From Candidatus Poribacteria bacterium WGA-3G (lineage in GTDB: Bacteria; Poribacteria; WGA-4E; WGA-3G): 50,365 nt of DNA. The notes under the pieces were generated by a model. That model worked only from the letters and a program-made list of their open reading frames with translations, was not told the DNA's origin and made no database searches. This document shows positions 25,661-34,550 of this stretch, piece after piece. A program made the translations under genes and the position numbers. Location: positions 1 through 50,365 of the forward strand of contig ASZN01000043.1 of NCBI GenBank assembly GCA_000406005.1, in the 5' to 3' direction. Each line of letters begins with the position of its first letter. Position 1 is the first letter of the stretch.

Positions 25661-26728
25661 TTAATCTTGCTCCTCTTTTTCAGTAAAATCGATTTGCGGC
25701 ACTTTTAATTCGCCTGCAAGGATTTTCGATTTCGCGTCTTCAACGGCTTTTTGGACATCTTCCGGCACCTTATCCTTCAATGCGGGACTGTATGTGAGCG
25801 TGATCGCTTCGTCCGTCAGCATATTGAAGGTATAGACTTGCGGTTTGAACTTATTTTCCTTAATAATCTTGGCAATTTGTACAAAAGCGTTCGGTGTAAT
25901 CACAGCATTCGCAATTACAGTTGGAGATATGTCGCTCTTGTCGCGATTTGCCCCAAACGTATAGACCATCCTTTCCTCTTTTTTGGCAGTTTCAGATTTA
26001 TTAAAAATCTCAGCCGCCTCGTATGCACCGAGTCCGGCTGCGTCTGCGTTTGGAAAGATGAAGTCAACGCCCTCATTAATCTGTGCAAGTGCGAGTTCCT
26101 TACCTTTGCCGATGTCCTCCCAATTCCCGACGTATACATAGGACACCTCTACTTCAGCGTTTACACTTTTCGCACCGCCTTCAAATGCCATAAATGTGCT
26201 ATTCACAGACGGAATATTCTGTCCACCCATCACACCGAGTTTATTGGTTTTCGTCATCATCCCCGCCATTATTCCTAAAAGGTAGGCAGGTTCTTCAACA
26301 CGGAAGTTAACAGGCGAAATATTGTCGGTGATCGTGCCGCCGGAAGATGTGATGAAAATCGTCTCAGGAAAGTCGGCAGCGACGGCTTTGGCAGGGTCTT
26401 GAAACTCGTATCCGTGTCCGAAAACCAAGTTGTAACCGTCAAGCGCGTAGGAGCGGAATTGTTCTTCTTGATCCGATGGGGTTCGTGTTTCGGCGTGGCT
26501 AACTTCCGCGCCGAGTTCTTTTTCGATGGCTACAAGACCTTCATAGGCTAAAGCGTTCCATCCGGCATCACTAATTGAACCGGGAAGCAGCATGGCAACC
26601 TTGAATTTCTCATGTCCTTTTGCGTCGAGGTCGATATTCGTAACGAGTATGAATCCGATTACGAAAAGGCACAGAAGTAGTCCGTAGATGGCAATGTTAT
26701 TTTGTAATTTGTATAGTAACTGTTTCAC
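25661..26728 (-). CDS. BMP-family ABC transporter substrate-binding protein, paralogue
   Basis: A 355-residue paralogue of the preceding solute-binding protein. It shares KFKVAMLLPGSISDAGWNAL, FGHGYEFQDPAKAVAADFPE, VGNWEDIGKGKELALAQINEG and FIFPNADAAGLGAYEA. It also has a membrane-spanning N-terminus (AIYGLLLCLFVIGFILVTN) and no lipobox. It starts at GTG 26728 with GAGGAG 10 bases upstream. A promoter, TTTACA-18 bp-TATACT, lies just before it. It differs from the paralogue by a 5-10-residue insertion (EIFNKSETAKKEE). The pair probably arose by tandem duplication and may have different ligand preferences. Confidence 0.93.
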   Translation of the reverse strand: MKQLLYKLQNNIAIYGLLLCLFVIGFILVTNIDLDAKGHEKFKVAMLLPGSISDAGWNALAYEGLVAIEKELGAEVSHAETRTPSDQEEQFRSYALDGYNLVFGHGYEFQDPAKAVAADFPETIFITSSGGTITDNISPVNFRVEEPAYLLGIMAGMMTKTNKLGVMGGQNIPSVNSTFMAFEGGAKSVNAEVEVSYVYVGNWEDIGKGKELALAQINEGVDFIFPNADAAGLGAYEAAEIFNKSETAKKEERMVYTFGANRDKSDISPTVIANAVITPNAFVQIAKIIKENKFKPQVYTFNMLTDEAITLTYSPALKDKVPEDVQKAVEDAKSKILAGELKVPQIDFTEKEEQD

Positions 26729-26766
26729 GTTAAAAATTCTCCTCTTTTACAGATGTGTTGGGTACA

Positions 26767-26796
26767 AGTATAGCACTTTTAGCCGAAAAATGTAAA
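26767..26796 (-). promoter_or_regulatory. promoter of the BMP solute-binding protein genes
   Basis: On the minus strand, TTTACA (26796-26791) and TATACT (26772-26767) are 18 bases apart. The start site would be near 26760, about 32 bases before the GTG. The box ends 20 bases from the insertion sequence's left end. Confidence 0.65.
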
Positions 26797-26815
26797 GCAT
26801 TAACATTGTCTTCAG

Positions 26816-28154
26816 CAGGGTCATTCAATTGTAGGTTTTAGATGTCATATTTTTCACAGTTGTTAATACTTTAGATAAGCAAAAGTCGCGTGACTTTTCA
26901 CGCGACTTCTGCTATACTTCACCCTAAAAGTCAACAAGTTTTTGAGGTGAATCATGACAAGAAATCACTCTTGCCACTTACTTATTATGTTAGCAGAAGT
27001 GTCAGATCCGCGCAATAAAAAAGGACAACGCCACCCCTTAGCCGCAATGCTCGCACTCACCGTCGTCGGACTCCTGTGTGGACAACGCAGCTATACAGCG
27101 ATTGCCAAATGGGCCCGCCTCCACCGAAACCTGCGACAGGCTCTCGGATTCACGGCGAAGCAAACCCCCGCAGCATCAACTTTTCATTATCTCTTTCGGC
27201 GACTTGACATCACCGCGGTAGAGAAAGTCCTCACCGAGTGGATAACACAGACTTTAGCACGTTTGGATATTTCCACGGATGACTTGATAGGGCTTGCCAT
27301 AGATGGTAAAACCTTAGGCAACAGTCATGCCGAAGACGCACGCAGGATACATTTCCTCGCAGCAGTTCTTCATGAGTTAGGCATCCCTATCGCAGAATGT
27401 GCCGTGAGTGAAAAGACCAATGAAATCCCTGTTTCCATTGAACTCTTGAAAGCCTTTGATGTCACAGGACTCGTCATCACCACGGACGCACTTTTGACCC
27501 AACGCAAGTTCTGTCAACAAATCCTTGACCGTCAAGCAGATGACTGCCTCCCAGTGAAAGCGAATCAGAAGCAGCTCCATGCGGACATCCGAGACCTTTT
27601 TGAACCCTTTGATGAAACAGACCCACCCGAAGTCGAACACCGCCGGTTTGAAAATCTTCACGCAGAAGCAGGCGCACATCTTCAAACCTATACCGACACA
27701 GAAAACGCAAAAGGGAAGATTACCACACGCACCCTCACCGCAAGCACCCTCTTGACAGAACACACCAACTGGCCGGGGCTACAGCAAGTTTATCAATATA
27801 CCACACACCAGAAGTGTAAAAAGACTGAACGCGTCAAGTGCTATACGCAGTATGGCATCACAAGCTTGACCCCCGAACGAGCCTCGGCAGCTGACTTGCT
27901 CAAACTCCGGCGGGAACACTGGACTATTGAGAACAAACTCCACTGGGTCCGAGATACCGTCTTTCAAGAAGATGCATCCTGCGTCCGAACCGGGGTTATC
28001 CCCCAAGTCATGGCAGCGATGCGAAACACAGCACTCTCTGTTTTACGGTTCACTGGACATACAAAAATCACCGACGCACTCCAACTTTTCGCAGCGATAC
28101 CTAAACTCGCAGTTAACCTCATAAAATGAGAAATCGTACAATTGAATGGCCCTG
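26816..28154 (+). mobile_element. ISAs1-family insertion sequence
   Basis: A 1339-base element bounded by 20-base imperfect inverted repeats, CAGGGTCATTCAATTGTAGG on the left and the complement of CGTACAATTGAATGGCCCTG on the right (17-18 of 20 match). One transposase gene lies inside. An 11-bp hairpin, AAGTCGCGTGA / TCACGCGACTT, at 26883-26908 precedes the transposase and could block transcription from outside. No target-site duplication is visible in the flanks, as if the flanks come from different insertion events. Confidence 0.85.
26954..28129 (+). CDS. ISAs1-family transposase
   Basis: A 391-residue DDE transposase of the ISAs1 type. It opens in the N-terminal family domain (EVSDPRNKKGQRHPLAAMLAL), then IAKWARLHRNLRQALGF. 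The catalytic residues lie in GLAIDGKTLG (Asp), ITTDALLTQ (Asp) and the C-terminal RREHWTIENKLHWVRDTVFQED (Glu with YREK-like context). Length is normal and there are no internal stops, so it is probably active. It lies between the BMP binding-protein genes and the AAA/nuclease gene. Confidence 0.93.
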   Translation: MTRNHSCHLLIMLAEVSDPRNKKGQRHPLAAMLALTVVGLLCGQRSYTAIAKWARLHRNLRQALGFTAKQTPAASTFHYLFRRLDITAVEKVLTEWITQTLARLDISTDDLIGLAIDGKTLGNSHAEDARRIHFLAAVLHELGIPIAECAVSEKTNEIPVSIELLKAFDVTGLVITTDALLTQRKFCQQILDRQADDCLPVKANQKQLHADIRDLFEPFDETDPPEVEHRRFENLHAEAGAHLQTYTDTENAKGKITTRTLTASTLLTEHTNWPGLQQVYQYTTHQKCKKTERVKCYTQYGITSLTPERASAADLLKLRREHWTIENKLHWVRDTVFQEDASCVRTGVIPQVMAAMRNTALSVLRFTGHTKITDALQLFAAIPKLAVNLIK

Positions 28155-28173
28155 CAGCGTTGCAGGATTAATA

Positions 28174-28202
28174 TTGACTACTAATCGGTGATGTGATATA
28201 CT
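28174..28202 (+). promoter_or_regulatory. promoter of the AAA/nuclease gene
   Basis: TTGACT (28174-28179) and TATACT (28197-28202) are exactly 17 bases apart. The site lies 20 bases outside the insertion sequence's right end, so it was not supplied by the element. The transcript would start about 70 bases before the ATG. Confidence 0.75.
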
Positions 28203-28279
28203 TAGCCGAGAGTTAATATCCTATCACGGCGCACAATTAAGCCACAATTTAACTGTTTTACAAGCGGAGAAAAGGGGAC

Positions 28280-29917
28280 ATGAAACGTTTTGGAACCGAA
28301 GGGCGCTTGTATCCTGAAGATAACTACATCGCCCCACGCACAAAAGAGACTGCCGATTTCATAGACCGCATCAAGCAGGGCAAATACATCGTCCTTTTTG
28401 CGCCGCGCCAGACCGGCAAAACTACCTTCTTCCGATTGGCACTTGACGCACTGACAACTGAAGATTTAACATATTTCCCAATTCAACTGAACTTTGAGGA
28501 GTACGAAGACTCCACCGCTGCCGATTTTTATTTTTGGTTCTATGCGGACATTCGCAAAGAAATTGAGAACGTTTTCCAAAAACGTGAAGAGGTTCCCTCC
28601 GAAACGCTAACGCGATTCTTGGATAACGCGAAGATAATCGATCATGTTTCAACAAGAATGTTCTTTGAAAAATTGGCGGATTTTCTAAAAAATCAGAAGG
28701 TTGTTCTTATCATTGACGAGTTTGATGCTATTCCACGCGGTGCTGTGAAGGGCTTCCTGCGTTCGCTACGCCGTATTTATCTCTCTGGTAGGGAGCGATG
28801 CCCGTACAGCGTCGGCATTGTCGGAGTCAAGAACATCATTCAACTCAACTACGACAGGTCCATCTCGCCGTTCAATATTCAGGATGAGTTCCATCTACCC
28901 AACTTTACACTTGAACAGGTCAAGGAACTGCTTGGACAATATACCGAGGCGGTCGGTCAAGGGTTCGCACCTGAAGTTGTGACATCTATTCACAAGCAGA
29001 CTGCTGGTCAACCTGTGCTTGTCAATCGGTTGGCACAGATTCTTACTGAAGAGATGGATATCCCGAAAACTGAGACGATTGCGATGGAACATTTTACGGT
29101 AGCACATACACGACTCCTCCACAGTCGAAATACTAATATTGTGCATCTGACAACGAATATCCGAAAAGATGCACGCTTTGAAAAAATCATCATGAGAATC
29201 ACTGCACAGGATGAAGGCGTGCCATTCAACCTGCACGACGAGATCATAGATGAACTTTCGACTTATGGGGTTATCTCGAAAGGTGCGGACGGTCTCTGTG
29301 ACATCGCCAACCCAATTTACCTATATGCTATCCTACAAGCATTCAAGCCGACAGTAAATGGACTTGAGGAAGCGTATTTCGCTGAAGACAATCTTATGGG
29401 CTTTCGGACTTATCTGACAGACATAGGACAGATTGCGATGGAGGCGTTGCTTGATAATTTCCGAGATTTTATCACACGTGTCGGTTTTCGGATACTGCAG
29501 GTGCCTCAAACCCCGCGGGAGTCTGTTGGTCGGCACCTCCTTCTCAGTTATCTCGACCAGTTTGTCCATGTCGTGGGCGGTAGTATGTACCTTGAAGTGT
29601 ACACCGGGCGGGGTAGGATAGACATCCTCATCATGCACAATACCCGAAAATACATTGTTGAAACAAAGATTTGGCGGGGCGAGATCCGCTATCAAGCAGG
29701 CAAGCAGCAGCTCGCCGCGTATCTCACATCGGAAGGTGCAACGGAAGGCTATTACGTTGTCTTCGATCATCGTCAAAAACCTGAACCTCGCGTGGAGCGT
29801 GAGAAAATGGCGGGTGTGTCGATTCGGAGCTATGTGATTCCTGTCGTGCAAGAAGTGCCTTCATCTATAAAGGGATCGCGATTACAGGTCACGCCTACCG
29901 AAGAGAGTAAAAGCTAA
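28280..29917 (+). CDS. AAA-like ATPase with C-terminal PD-(D/E)XK nuclease-like domain
   Basis: A 545-residue two-domain protein. An AAA-like ATPase comes first: VLFAPRQTGKTTFF as Walker A near residue 42 and VVLIIDEFDAIPR as Walker B near 153, with a C-terminal winged-helix-like part. From about residue 420, SYLDQFVHVV, GRIDILIMHNTRKYIVETKIWRG and QAGKQQLAAYL resemble the PD-(D/E)XK nuclease core (D...E-x-K). Such AAA/PD-(D/E)XK proteins are common in several phyla, often linked with mobile elements, and their role is unknown. GGGG precedes ATG 28280. The DUF6807 gene starts overlapping its stop (TAATG). A role in defence is only a guess. Confidence 0.85.
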   Translation: MKRFGTEGRLYPEDNYIAPRTKETADFIDRIKQGKYIVLFAPRQTGKTTFFRLALDALTTEDLTYFPIQLNFEEYEDSTAADFYFWFYADIRKEIENVFQKREEVPSETLTRFLDNAKIIDHVSTRMFFEKLADFLKNQKVVLIIDEFDAIPRGAVKGFLRSLRRIYLSGRERCPYSVGIVGVKNIIQLNYDRSISPFNIQDEFHLPNFTLEQVKELLGQYTEAVGQGFAPEVVTSIHKQTAGQPVLVNRLAQILTEEMDIPKTETIAMEHFTVAHTRLLHSRNTNIVHLTTNIRKDARFEKIIMRITAQDEGVPFNLHDEIIDELSTYGVISKGADGLCDIANPIYLYAILQAFKPTVNGLEEAYFAEDNLMGFRTYLTDIGQIAMEALLDNFRDFITRVGFRILQVPQTPRESVGRHLLLSYLDQFVHVVGGSMYLEVYTGRGRIDILIMHNTRKYIVETKIWRGEIRYQAGKQQLAAYLTSEGATEGYYVVFDHRQKPEPRVEREKMAGVSIRSYVIPVVQEVPSSIKGSRLQVTPTEESKS

Positions 29918-30768
29918 TGCGCAATTTTGAAGTTAAAGTAAACGCCAAAACACATCTGGTTGTCGATAGCACTACTGGCAGATGTTTAGGTGGTGTTGGT
30001 GCGAATTTTTATCGTCCGTTTGTCTTTCCGTTTTACACGCCAGCCGGGCATACCGTCGTTCAAGAATTTGCCTTTGATCACCCGTTCCACAACGGTATTT
30101 TTGTCGGGCAGGGACCGGTTCAGGTCGGCGACAGGGAGGCAGGTTTTTGGGCATCGCCACCCCGCCGCTCTTGGACGGACAAAGTCTTCGAGAAATTGGG
30201 ACGGATGGACACACAGAAGGATATTGACATCACGCCACACGCCGATGGTGTTCGATTCGTTCAGAACGTTGTCTGGCGCGATGAAAATGAAGAACCGTTA
30301 ATTGACGAAATTCGGACGGTCAATCTTTACGCGCTTTCGGATGCTACAGTCTGCGATATGACGAGTGAGAAGATTGCGTCTTACGGTGCTGCGACCTATC
30401 CACAGACGAAGTTTGGGAGCATCGGTATCCGTGTTGAACCGAGACTTCTGCCCGGCATGGGTGGTATTGTCCTTGGTGACAACGGACGTAGGGGAGGGGT
30501 TGATGTTGTTCACGAAGGCGAATCGGATTTCGTTGCTTATCAGAACCTATTGACTGGGCATGGAGCGTTTGGGGTCTTTATGAGCATCCTTAATGAAGGT
30601 GTTCGCGGTCCGTGGTTTATTCGGGATTACGGGATGGCACTCTATAACCCGACTTGGACGGGATCCGTCTCAACACCCGAAGGTGAAAGTTGGAAAGTCT
30701 CGCTTCGGGTTATCGCTTACGATGGAGAACTCACACCGGCAAGAGCGGAAAAGTGGTGCCTGCTGTAG
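29917..30768 (+). CDS. DUF6807/PmoA-family protein
   Basis: A 283-residue protein of the DUF6807 type, often annotated PmoA-family although unrelated to methane monooxygenase function. The diagnostic text is VVQEFAFDHPFHNGIFVGQG near residue 48 and GRRGGVDVVHEGESDFVAY with WFIRDYGMALYNP later. The fold is predicted mainly beta. No signal peptide is seen. Its ATG overlaps the AAA gene's stop by one base, and the ATPase gene starts directly at its end, so it belongs to the importer operon. In other bacteria the family often accompanies carbohydrate catabolism, which would suit a sugar or nucleoside importer. Confidence 0.85.
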   Translation: MRNFEVKVNAKTHLVVDSTTGRCLGGVGANFYRPFVFPFYTPAGHTVVQEFAFDHPFHNGIFVGQGPVQVGDREAGFWASPPRRSWTDKVFEKLGRMDTQKDIDITPHADGVRFVQNVVWRDENEEPLIDEIRTVNLYALSDATVCDMTSEKIASYGAATYPQTKFGSIGIRVEPRLLPGMGGIVLGDNGRRGGVDVVHEGESDFVAYQNLLTGHGAFGVFMSILNEGVRGPWFIRDYGMALYNPTWTGSVSTPEGESWKVSLRVIAYDGELTPARAEKWCLL

Positions 30769-32367
30769 ATGGAAAAAGAAAACATCCTTGAACTTCGGAA
30801 TGTTACAAAGACCTTCGGGGAATTTGCCGCTGTTGACAGCGTCGATTTTGCGCTGCAAGCCGGTGAAATCCACGCGATTTTAGGTGAGAACGGCGCGGGT
30901 AAGTCCACACTGATGAATCTTATCTATGGACTTTACCAACCGTCAGACGGACGCATCTATGTTACAGATCGTGAAGGTTGGCGGCGTAGATTGCGTGCGA
31001 AATCGCCACATGACGCGATTGTTAACGGCATCGGCATGGTGCATCAGCACTTTATGCTGATTGAGAATCTCACTGTCGCTGAGAACATCGCGTTGAGTCT
31101 TGGGCAATTAAAAGGAAAGCAGAAAGATCGGATGGAAGGATGGAAGAACGGAAGGTTTTGGTTCAAGAAAGAGGAAGCGATTCGTATCACGCAAGCGCTC
31201 TCTGAGCAATTCGGTTTGACCGTTGATCCGACTGCCCTCGTAGGTGCCCTATCGGTTGGACTGAAACAGCGGGTTGAAATTTTGAAGGCACTGGCGGTTG
31301 ATGCCCGGATCCTCATTCTTGATGAACCGACGGCTGTCCTGAGTCCGCAGGAGGTAGAAGGCTTCTTTACGATTCTGCGGAACCTCCAAGCCGATGGTCG
31401 CGCGATTATCTTTATTAGCCACAAAATGAAAGAAGTGTTAAGCATCAGCGATAGGATTACTGTGTTAAGACGTGGCAAGAAGGTCTATCTCGGTCAAACA
31501 GGTGAACTGACGGCACGCGAACTCGCGCGAGAGATGATCGGGGAAGAAATCAACGAGGTTGAACGTTCCGTAGGGGTTGGGGTACCTAACTCCTACGAAA
31601 ACGATCCCGCGGGTAGTGTGCTACAGCTCGAAAATCTGACGGTGCTCGGTAGTCGAGACGAAATCTCGGTCTCAGATGTCTCGATGGAAACCCGTCGCGG
31701 TGAAATAGTCGGCATCGCTGGCGTTGATGGCAATGGACAGCGAGAACTCGCTGAGGCGATCATGGGTTTACGGCATCACGCATCTGGAACGATCAGTATT
31801 TTAGGTGCTAATCCGAAAGAAACAAAGGCGGTGCGACAGTGTGGTGTCGGTTACATCCCAGAGGATAGACAGACGACAGGCATCATCGCATCGTTCTCGG
31901 TTACAGAGAATCTCTTGTTGAATGTGACACATTTAGAGAGGACAGCGCGCTGGAATATCCTCAACGAAACGAGAAAACAGGAGACAGCAGAACAACTCAT
32001 CACTGATTACGACATCCGTCCGCCTGTTGCTGACACTCCCGCTGCTGCGCTCTCTGGCGGCAATCAACAGAAAGTTATCCTCGCCCGCGAAATCTCGCTC
32101 CAACCTGACCTGCTTATCGCCGTTAATCCGACACGCGGCTTAGATGTCAACGCGGCGCGTTACGTACACGAGAATTTGTTAGCACAACGCGACCGAGAGA
32201 AGTCTGTGCTGCTCATCTCAACGGAGTTAGATGAGGTCTTACTCTTGAGCGATCGGCTCTTTGTAATGTCAAGGGGTAAGTTGATTGAAGCGACTGCACA
32301 GCGCAACGACATCGAAGCACTCGGTTTGTTAATGACCGGAGAAACTGATACAAACTTAAAAACATGA
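30769..32367 (+). CDS. BMP/nucleoside-type ABC transporter ATPase (two nucleotide-binding domains)
   Basis: A 532-residue duplicated ATPase of the kind that works with BMP solute-binding proteins and two permeases. NBD1 has AILGENGAGKSTLMNLIYG (Walker A), LSVGLKQRVEILKAL (signature) and ILILDEPTAVLSPQE (Walker B). NBD2 lacks a normal Walker A, having GIAGVDGNGQRELAEAI, but keeps LSGGNQQKVILAREI and LLIAVNPTRGLDVNA. This degeneration is usual in the family. ATG 30769 directly follows the preceding stop. The two permease genes follow, overlapping by ATGA. Confidence 0.95.
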   Translation: MEKENILELRNVTKTFGEFAAVDSVDFALQAGEIHAILGENGAGKSTLMNLIYGLYQPSDGRIYVTDREGWRRRLRAKSPHDAIVNGIGMVHQHFMLIENLTVAENIALSLGQLKGKQKDRMEGWKNGRFWFKKEEAIRITQALSEQFGLTVDPTALVGALSVGLKQRVEILKALAVDARILILDEPTAVLSPQEVEGFFTILRNLQADGRAIIFISHKMKEVLSISDRITVLRRGKKVYLGQTGELTARELAREMIGEEINEVERSVGVGVPNSYENDPAGSVLQLENLTVLGSRDEISVSDVSMETRRGEIVGIAGVDGNGQRELAEAIMGLRHHASGTISILGANPKETKAVRQCGVGYIPEDRQTTGIIASFSVTENLLLNVTHLERTARWNILNETRKQETAEQLITDYDIRPPVADTPAAALSGGNQQKVILAREISLQPDLLIAVNPTRGLDVNAARYVHENLLAQRDREKSVLLISTELDEVLLLSDRLFVMSRGKLIEATAQRNDIEALGLLMTGETDTNLKT

Positions 32368-33443
32368 TATCGAAATTAGGCAACATATTAAAAAGAATCA
32401 ACATCATTCAATGGCTGGCGGCACCCGTTATAATTCTGGCGAGTGCTTTTGTCGTTAATGCCGTTGTAATGCTGCTATGCAACTATGACCCTTTAGAAGC
32501 GTATCAAGCGGCACTGAATGGTGCCTTCGGGAACAGTCGGAAATTCGGTGAAACATTGGTGAAAAGCACGCCGTTTCTGATGGCTGGACTTTCCGTAGCG
32601 ATGGCGTTTCGGTGTGGGATTTGGAACATCGGTGCCGAGGGACAGTTTCTGATGGGTGCCTTGGCGGCGACATGGTTTGGCACGAGACTCGCCACACTGT
32701 TCCCAGAGAATACATGGATTGCAGTGCCGATATGCCTTGTTCTTTCGATGCTCGCGGGCGGAATATGGGGACTTATCCCCGCTGTCCTCAAGGTGACACG
32801 CGGTGTCAACGAGGTGATTAGTACGATTATGCTGAATTACGTCGCTATCCATCTCGTCAGCATGATGATAGATGGTGGCCCGCTGCAGGAGACATCTCAG
32901 CGCGGTCCGCAGAGCGACCGGATTGTGGAATGGGTCTTCCTACCTCGACTTTTCCCACCGCATCGGATTCACCTCGGCATTGTTATCGCTGTGGTGTTAG
33001 CGATTATCCTTACATTTATCCTTTTTCGGACGGCGTTTGGCTACCAACTCCGAGCCGTTGGCGAGGGTGCAGCTGCAGCGGAGGCAGCAGGGATCTCGAT
33101 TGTACATAACACACTCCGCGTCTTTTTCATTAGTGGTGCCCTTGCAGGCCTCGGCGGCGCAATTGAACTGACAGCACTGACCCGTCGGCTATTTCTCAAC
33201 TTCTCACCGGGATACGGCTATACAGCGATTGCCGTCGCTTTGTTGGCAAAACTGAACCCCTTGGTAACGGTTGCTGCTGCACTGCTGTTTGGCGCGTTGA
33301 CGACCGGATCCTATAGTATGCAACGCGAGGTCGGTATCTCTGACAGAGTGACGTTTGTGATACAAGCGACGATCCTCCTATTTGTTATCGGCTACGGCTC
33401 TATCCAGCTTTTCCGAAAACGCGCGTTTTCGCACTCCGAATAG
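32364..33443 (+). CDS. BMP/nucleoside-type ABC transporter permease 1
   Basis: A 359-residue permease of the branched-chain/sugar-like type (family of YufP/RnsC), with about ten membrane helices. Characteristic segments are LMAGLSVAMAFRCGIWNIGAEGQFLMGAL, VTRGVNEVISTIMLNYVAIHLV, and YGYTAIAVALLAKLNPLVTVAAALLFGAL. It overlaps the ATPase gene by ATGA. Together with the second permease it would form the transmembrane heterodimer. The binding-protein genes for it are probably at 24480-26728. Confidence 0.93.
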   Translation: MISKLGNILKRINIIQWLAAPVIILASAFVVNAVVMLLCNYDPLEAYQAALNGAFGNSRKFGETLVKSTPFLMAGLSVAMAFRCGIWNIGAEGQFLMGALAATWFGTRLATLFPENTWIAVPICLVLSMLAGGIWGLIPAVLKVTRGVNEVISTIMLNYVAIHLVSMMIDGGPLQETSQRGPQSDRIVEWVFLPRLFPPHRIHLGIVIAVVLAIILTFILFRTAFGYQLRAVGEGAAAAEAAGISIVHNTLRVFFISGALAGLGGAIELTALTRRLFLNFSPGYGYTAIAVALLAKLNPLVTVAAALLFGALTTGSYSMQREVGISDRVTFVIQATILLFVIGYGSIQLFRKRAFSHSE

Positions 33444-33593
33444 CCATCAGCCGTTGGCAATCAGCTATCCGTACGTTTATGCTTCCGGTTCTCCTTCAGT
33501 AAGAGGGATGTATAGTAAAATTCGGAAATAACCTAAGAGAAAACCGTTTTTCGACAACGGAGAAAAACGAGCAGAAACCTAATAGTTAAAATT

Positions 33594-34547
33594 ATGTTTG
33601 AAGATATTCTTTCGGCAACGATTCGGGGGGCGACACCGCTCCTGCTTGCAGCATTAGGCGAGGTCATTTCGCAACGTGCGGGTGTGCTTAACATCGGTAT
33701 TGAAGGGATGATGCTCATCGGGGCGTTTTTTGGGATGGTAGGTTCGTTCTACACGGAAAAATTCGCGATGATCTACATGCCAGAACTCGCTATGATGGCA
33801 CCCTGGTTCGGGCTTCTGATGGCAGGACTGAGCGGACTTGCCGCTGCAGCACTGTTTGCGTTATTTGCTATCCGACTGCGTGGCGACCAAGTTATCGTCG
33901 GCACAGCGATGACACTGCTGGCGTTGGGTTTGACAGAGGTCATCTATCAACGGCTTTTCGGTGTAACAGGCATCGCACAAGGCGTTCCAGCGTTTCAACA
34001 GATTGACATCCCACTCCTCTCTAAAATCCCGTTTTTTGGACGTGCGCTGTTTTCACACAATATCCTTGTCTTTATCACATTCCTACTGCTGCCGTGCGTC
34101 TATTTTTTTCTCTACCATACACAACTCGGTCTGCGGATACGTGCGTGTGGTGAGCATCCGAAAGCGATTGCGACTGTCGGCTCTAATGTCCTCCGTTTAC
34201 GGACGCTTTGTCTGTTATTCGCGGGTGCGATGGCAGGTATGGCAGGCGGCTATCTTTCACTTGCGGATGTCCCGTATTTTACACCCGGTATGACTGTCGG
34301 ACGCGGGTTCATCGCTTTAGCGATCGTCATCTTTGGGAAATGGCATCCTGTGAAGGCGTGCGGCGCTGCGCTACTCTTCGGACTCGGTTCGGCACTCGAT
34401 GCGCGGTTCCAAGCGTTAGGGTGGGCGATCCCGTACCAGTTGTGGTTGATGTTGCCGTATCTGCTCTGTTTGGCGGTATTGGCAGGATTTGTCGGACGTG
34501 CTGAGGCACCCCTTGCATTGGGGAAACCTTACGGCGAATCGGAATAG
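33594..34547 (+). CDS. BMP/nucleoside-type ABC transporter permease 2
   Basis: A 317-residue second permease of the BMP importer (family of YufQ). Characteristic text is LLLAALGEVISQRAGVLNIGIEGMMLIGAF, LRGDQVIVGTAMTLLALGL, GLRIRACGEHPKAIATVGSNV and FTPGMTVGRGFIALAIVIFGKWHPVKACGAALLFG. It lies 150 bases after permease 1, a gap with a palindromic repeat, and is convergent with the TamA-like gene, whose stop is 3 bases away. Confidence 0.93.
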   Translation: MFEDILSATIRGATPLLLAALGEVISQRAGVLNIGIEGMMLIGAFFGMVGSFYTEKFAMIYMPELAMMAPWFGLLMAGLSGLAAAALFALFAIRLRGDQVIVGTAMTLLALGLTEVIYQRLFGVTGIAQGVPAFQQIDIPLLSKIPFFGRALFSHNILVFITFLLLPCVYFFLYHTQLGLRIRACGEHPKAIATVGSNVLRLRTLCLLFAGAMAGMAGGYLSLADVPYFTPGMTVGRGFIALAIVIFGKWHPVKACGAALLFGLGSALDARFQALGWAIPYQLWLMLPYLLCLAVLAGFVGRAEAPLALGKPYGESE

Positions 34548-34550
34548 CCA

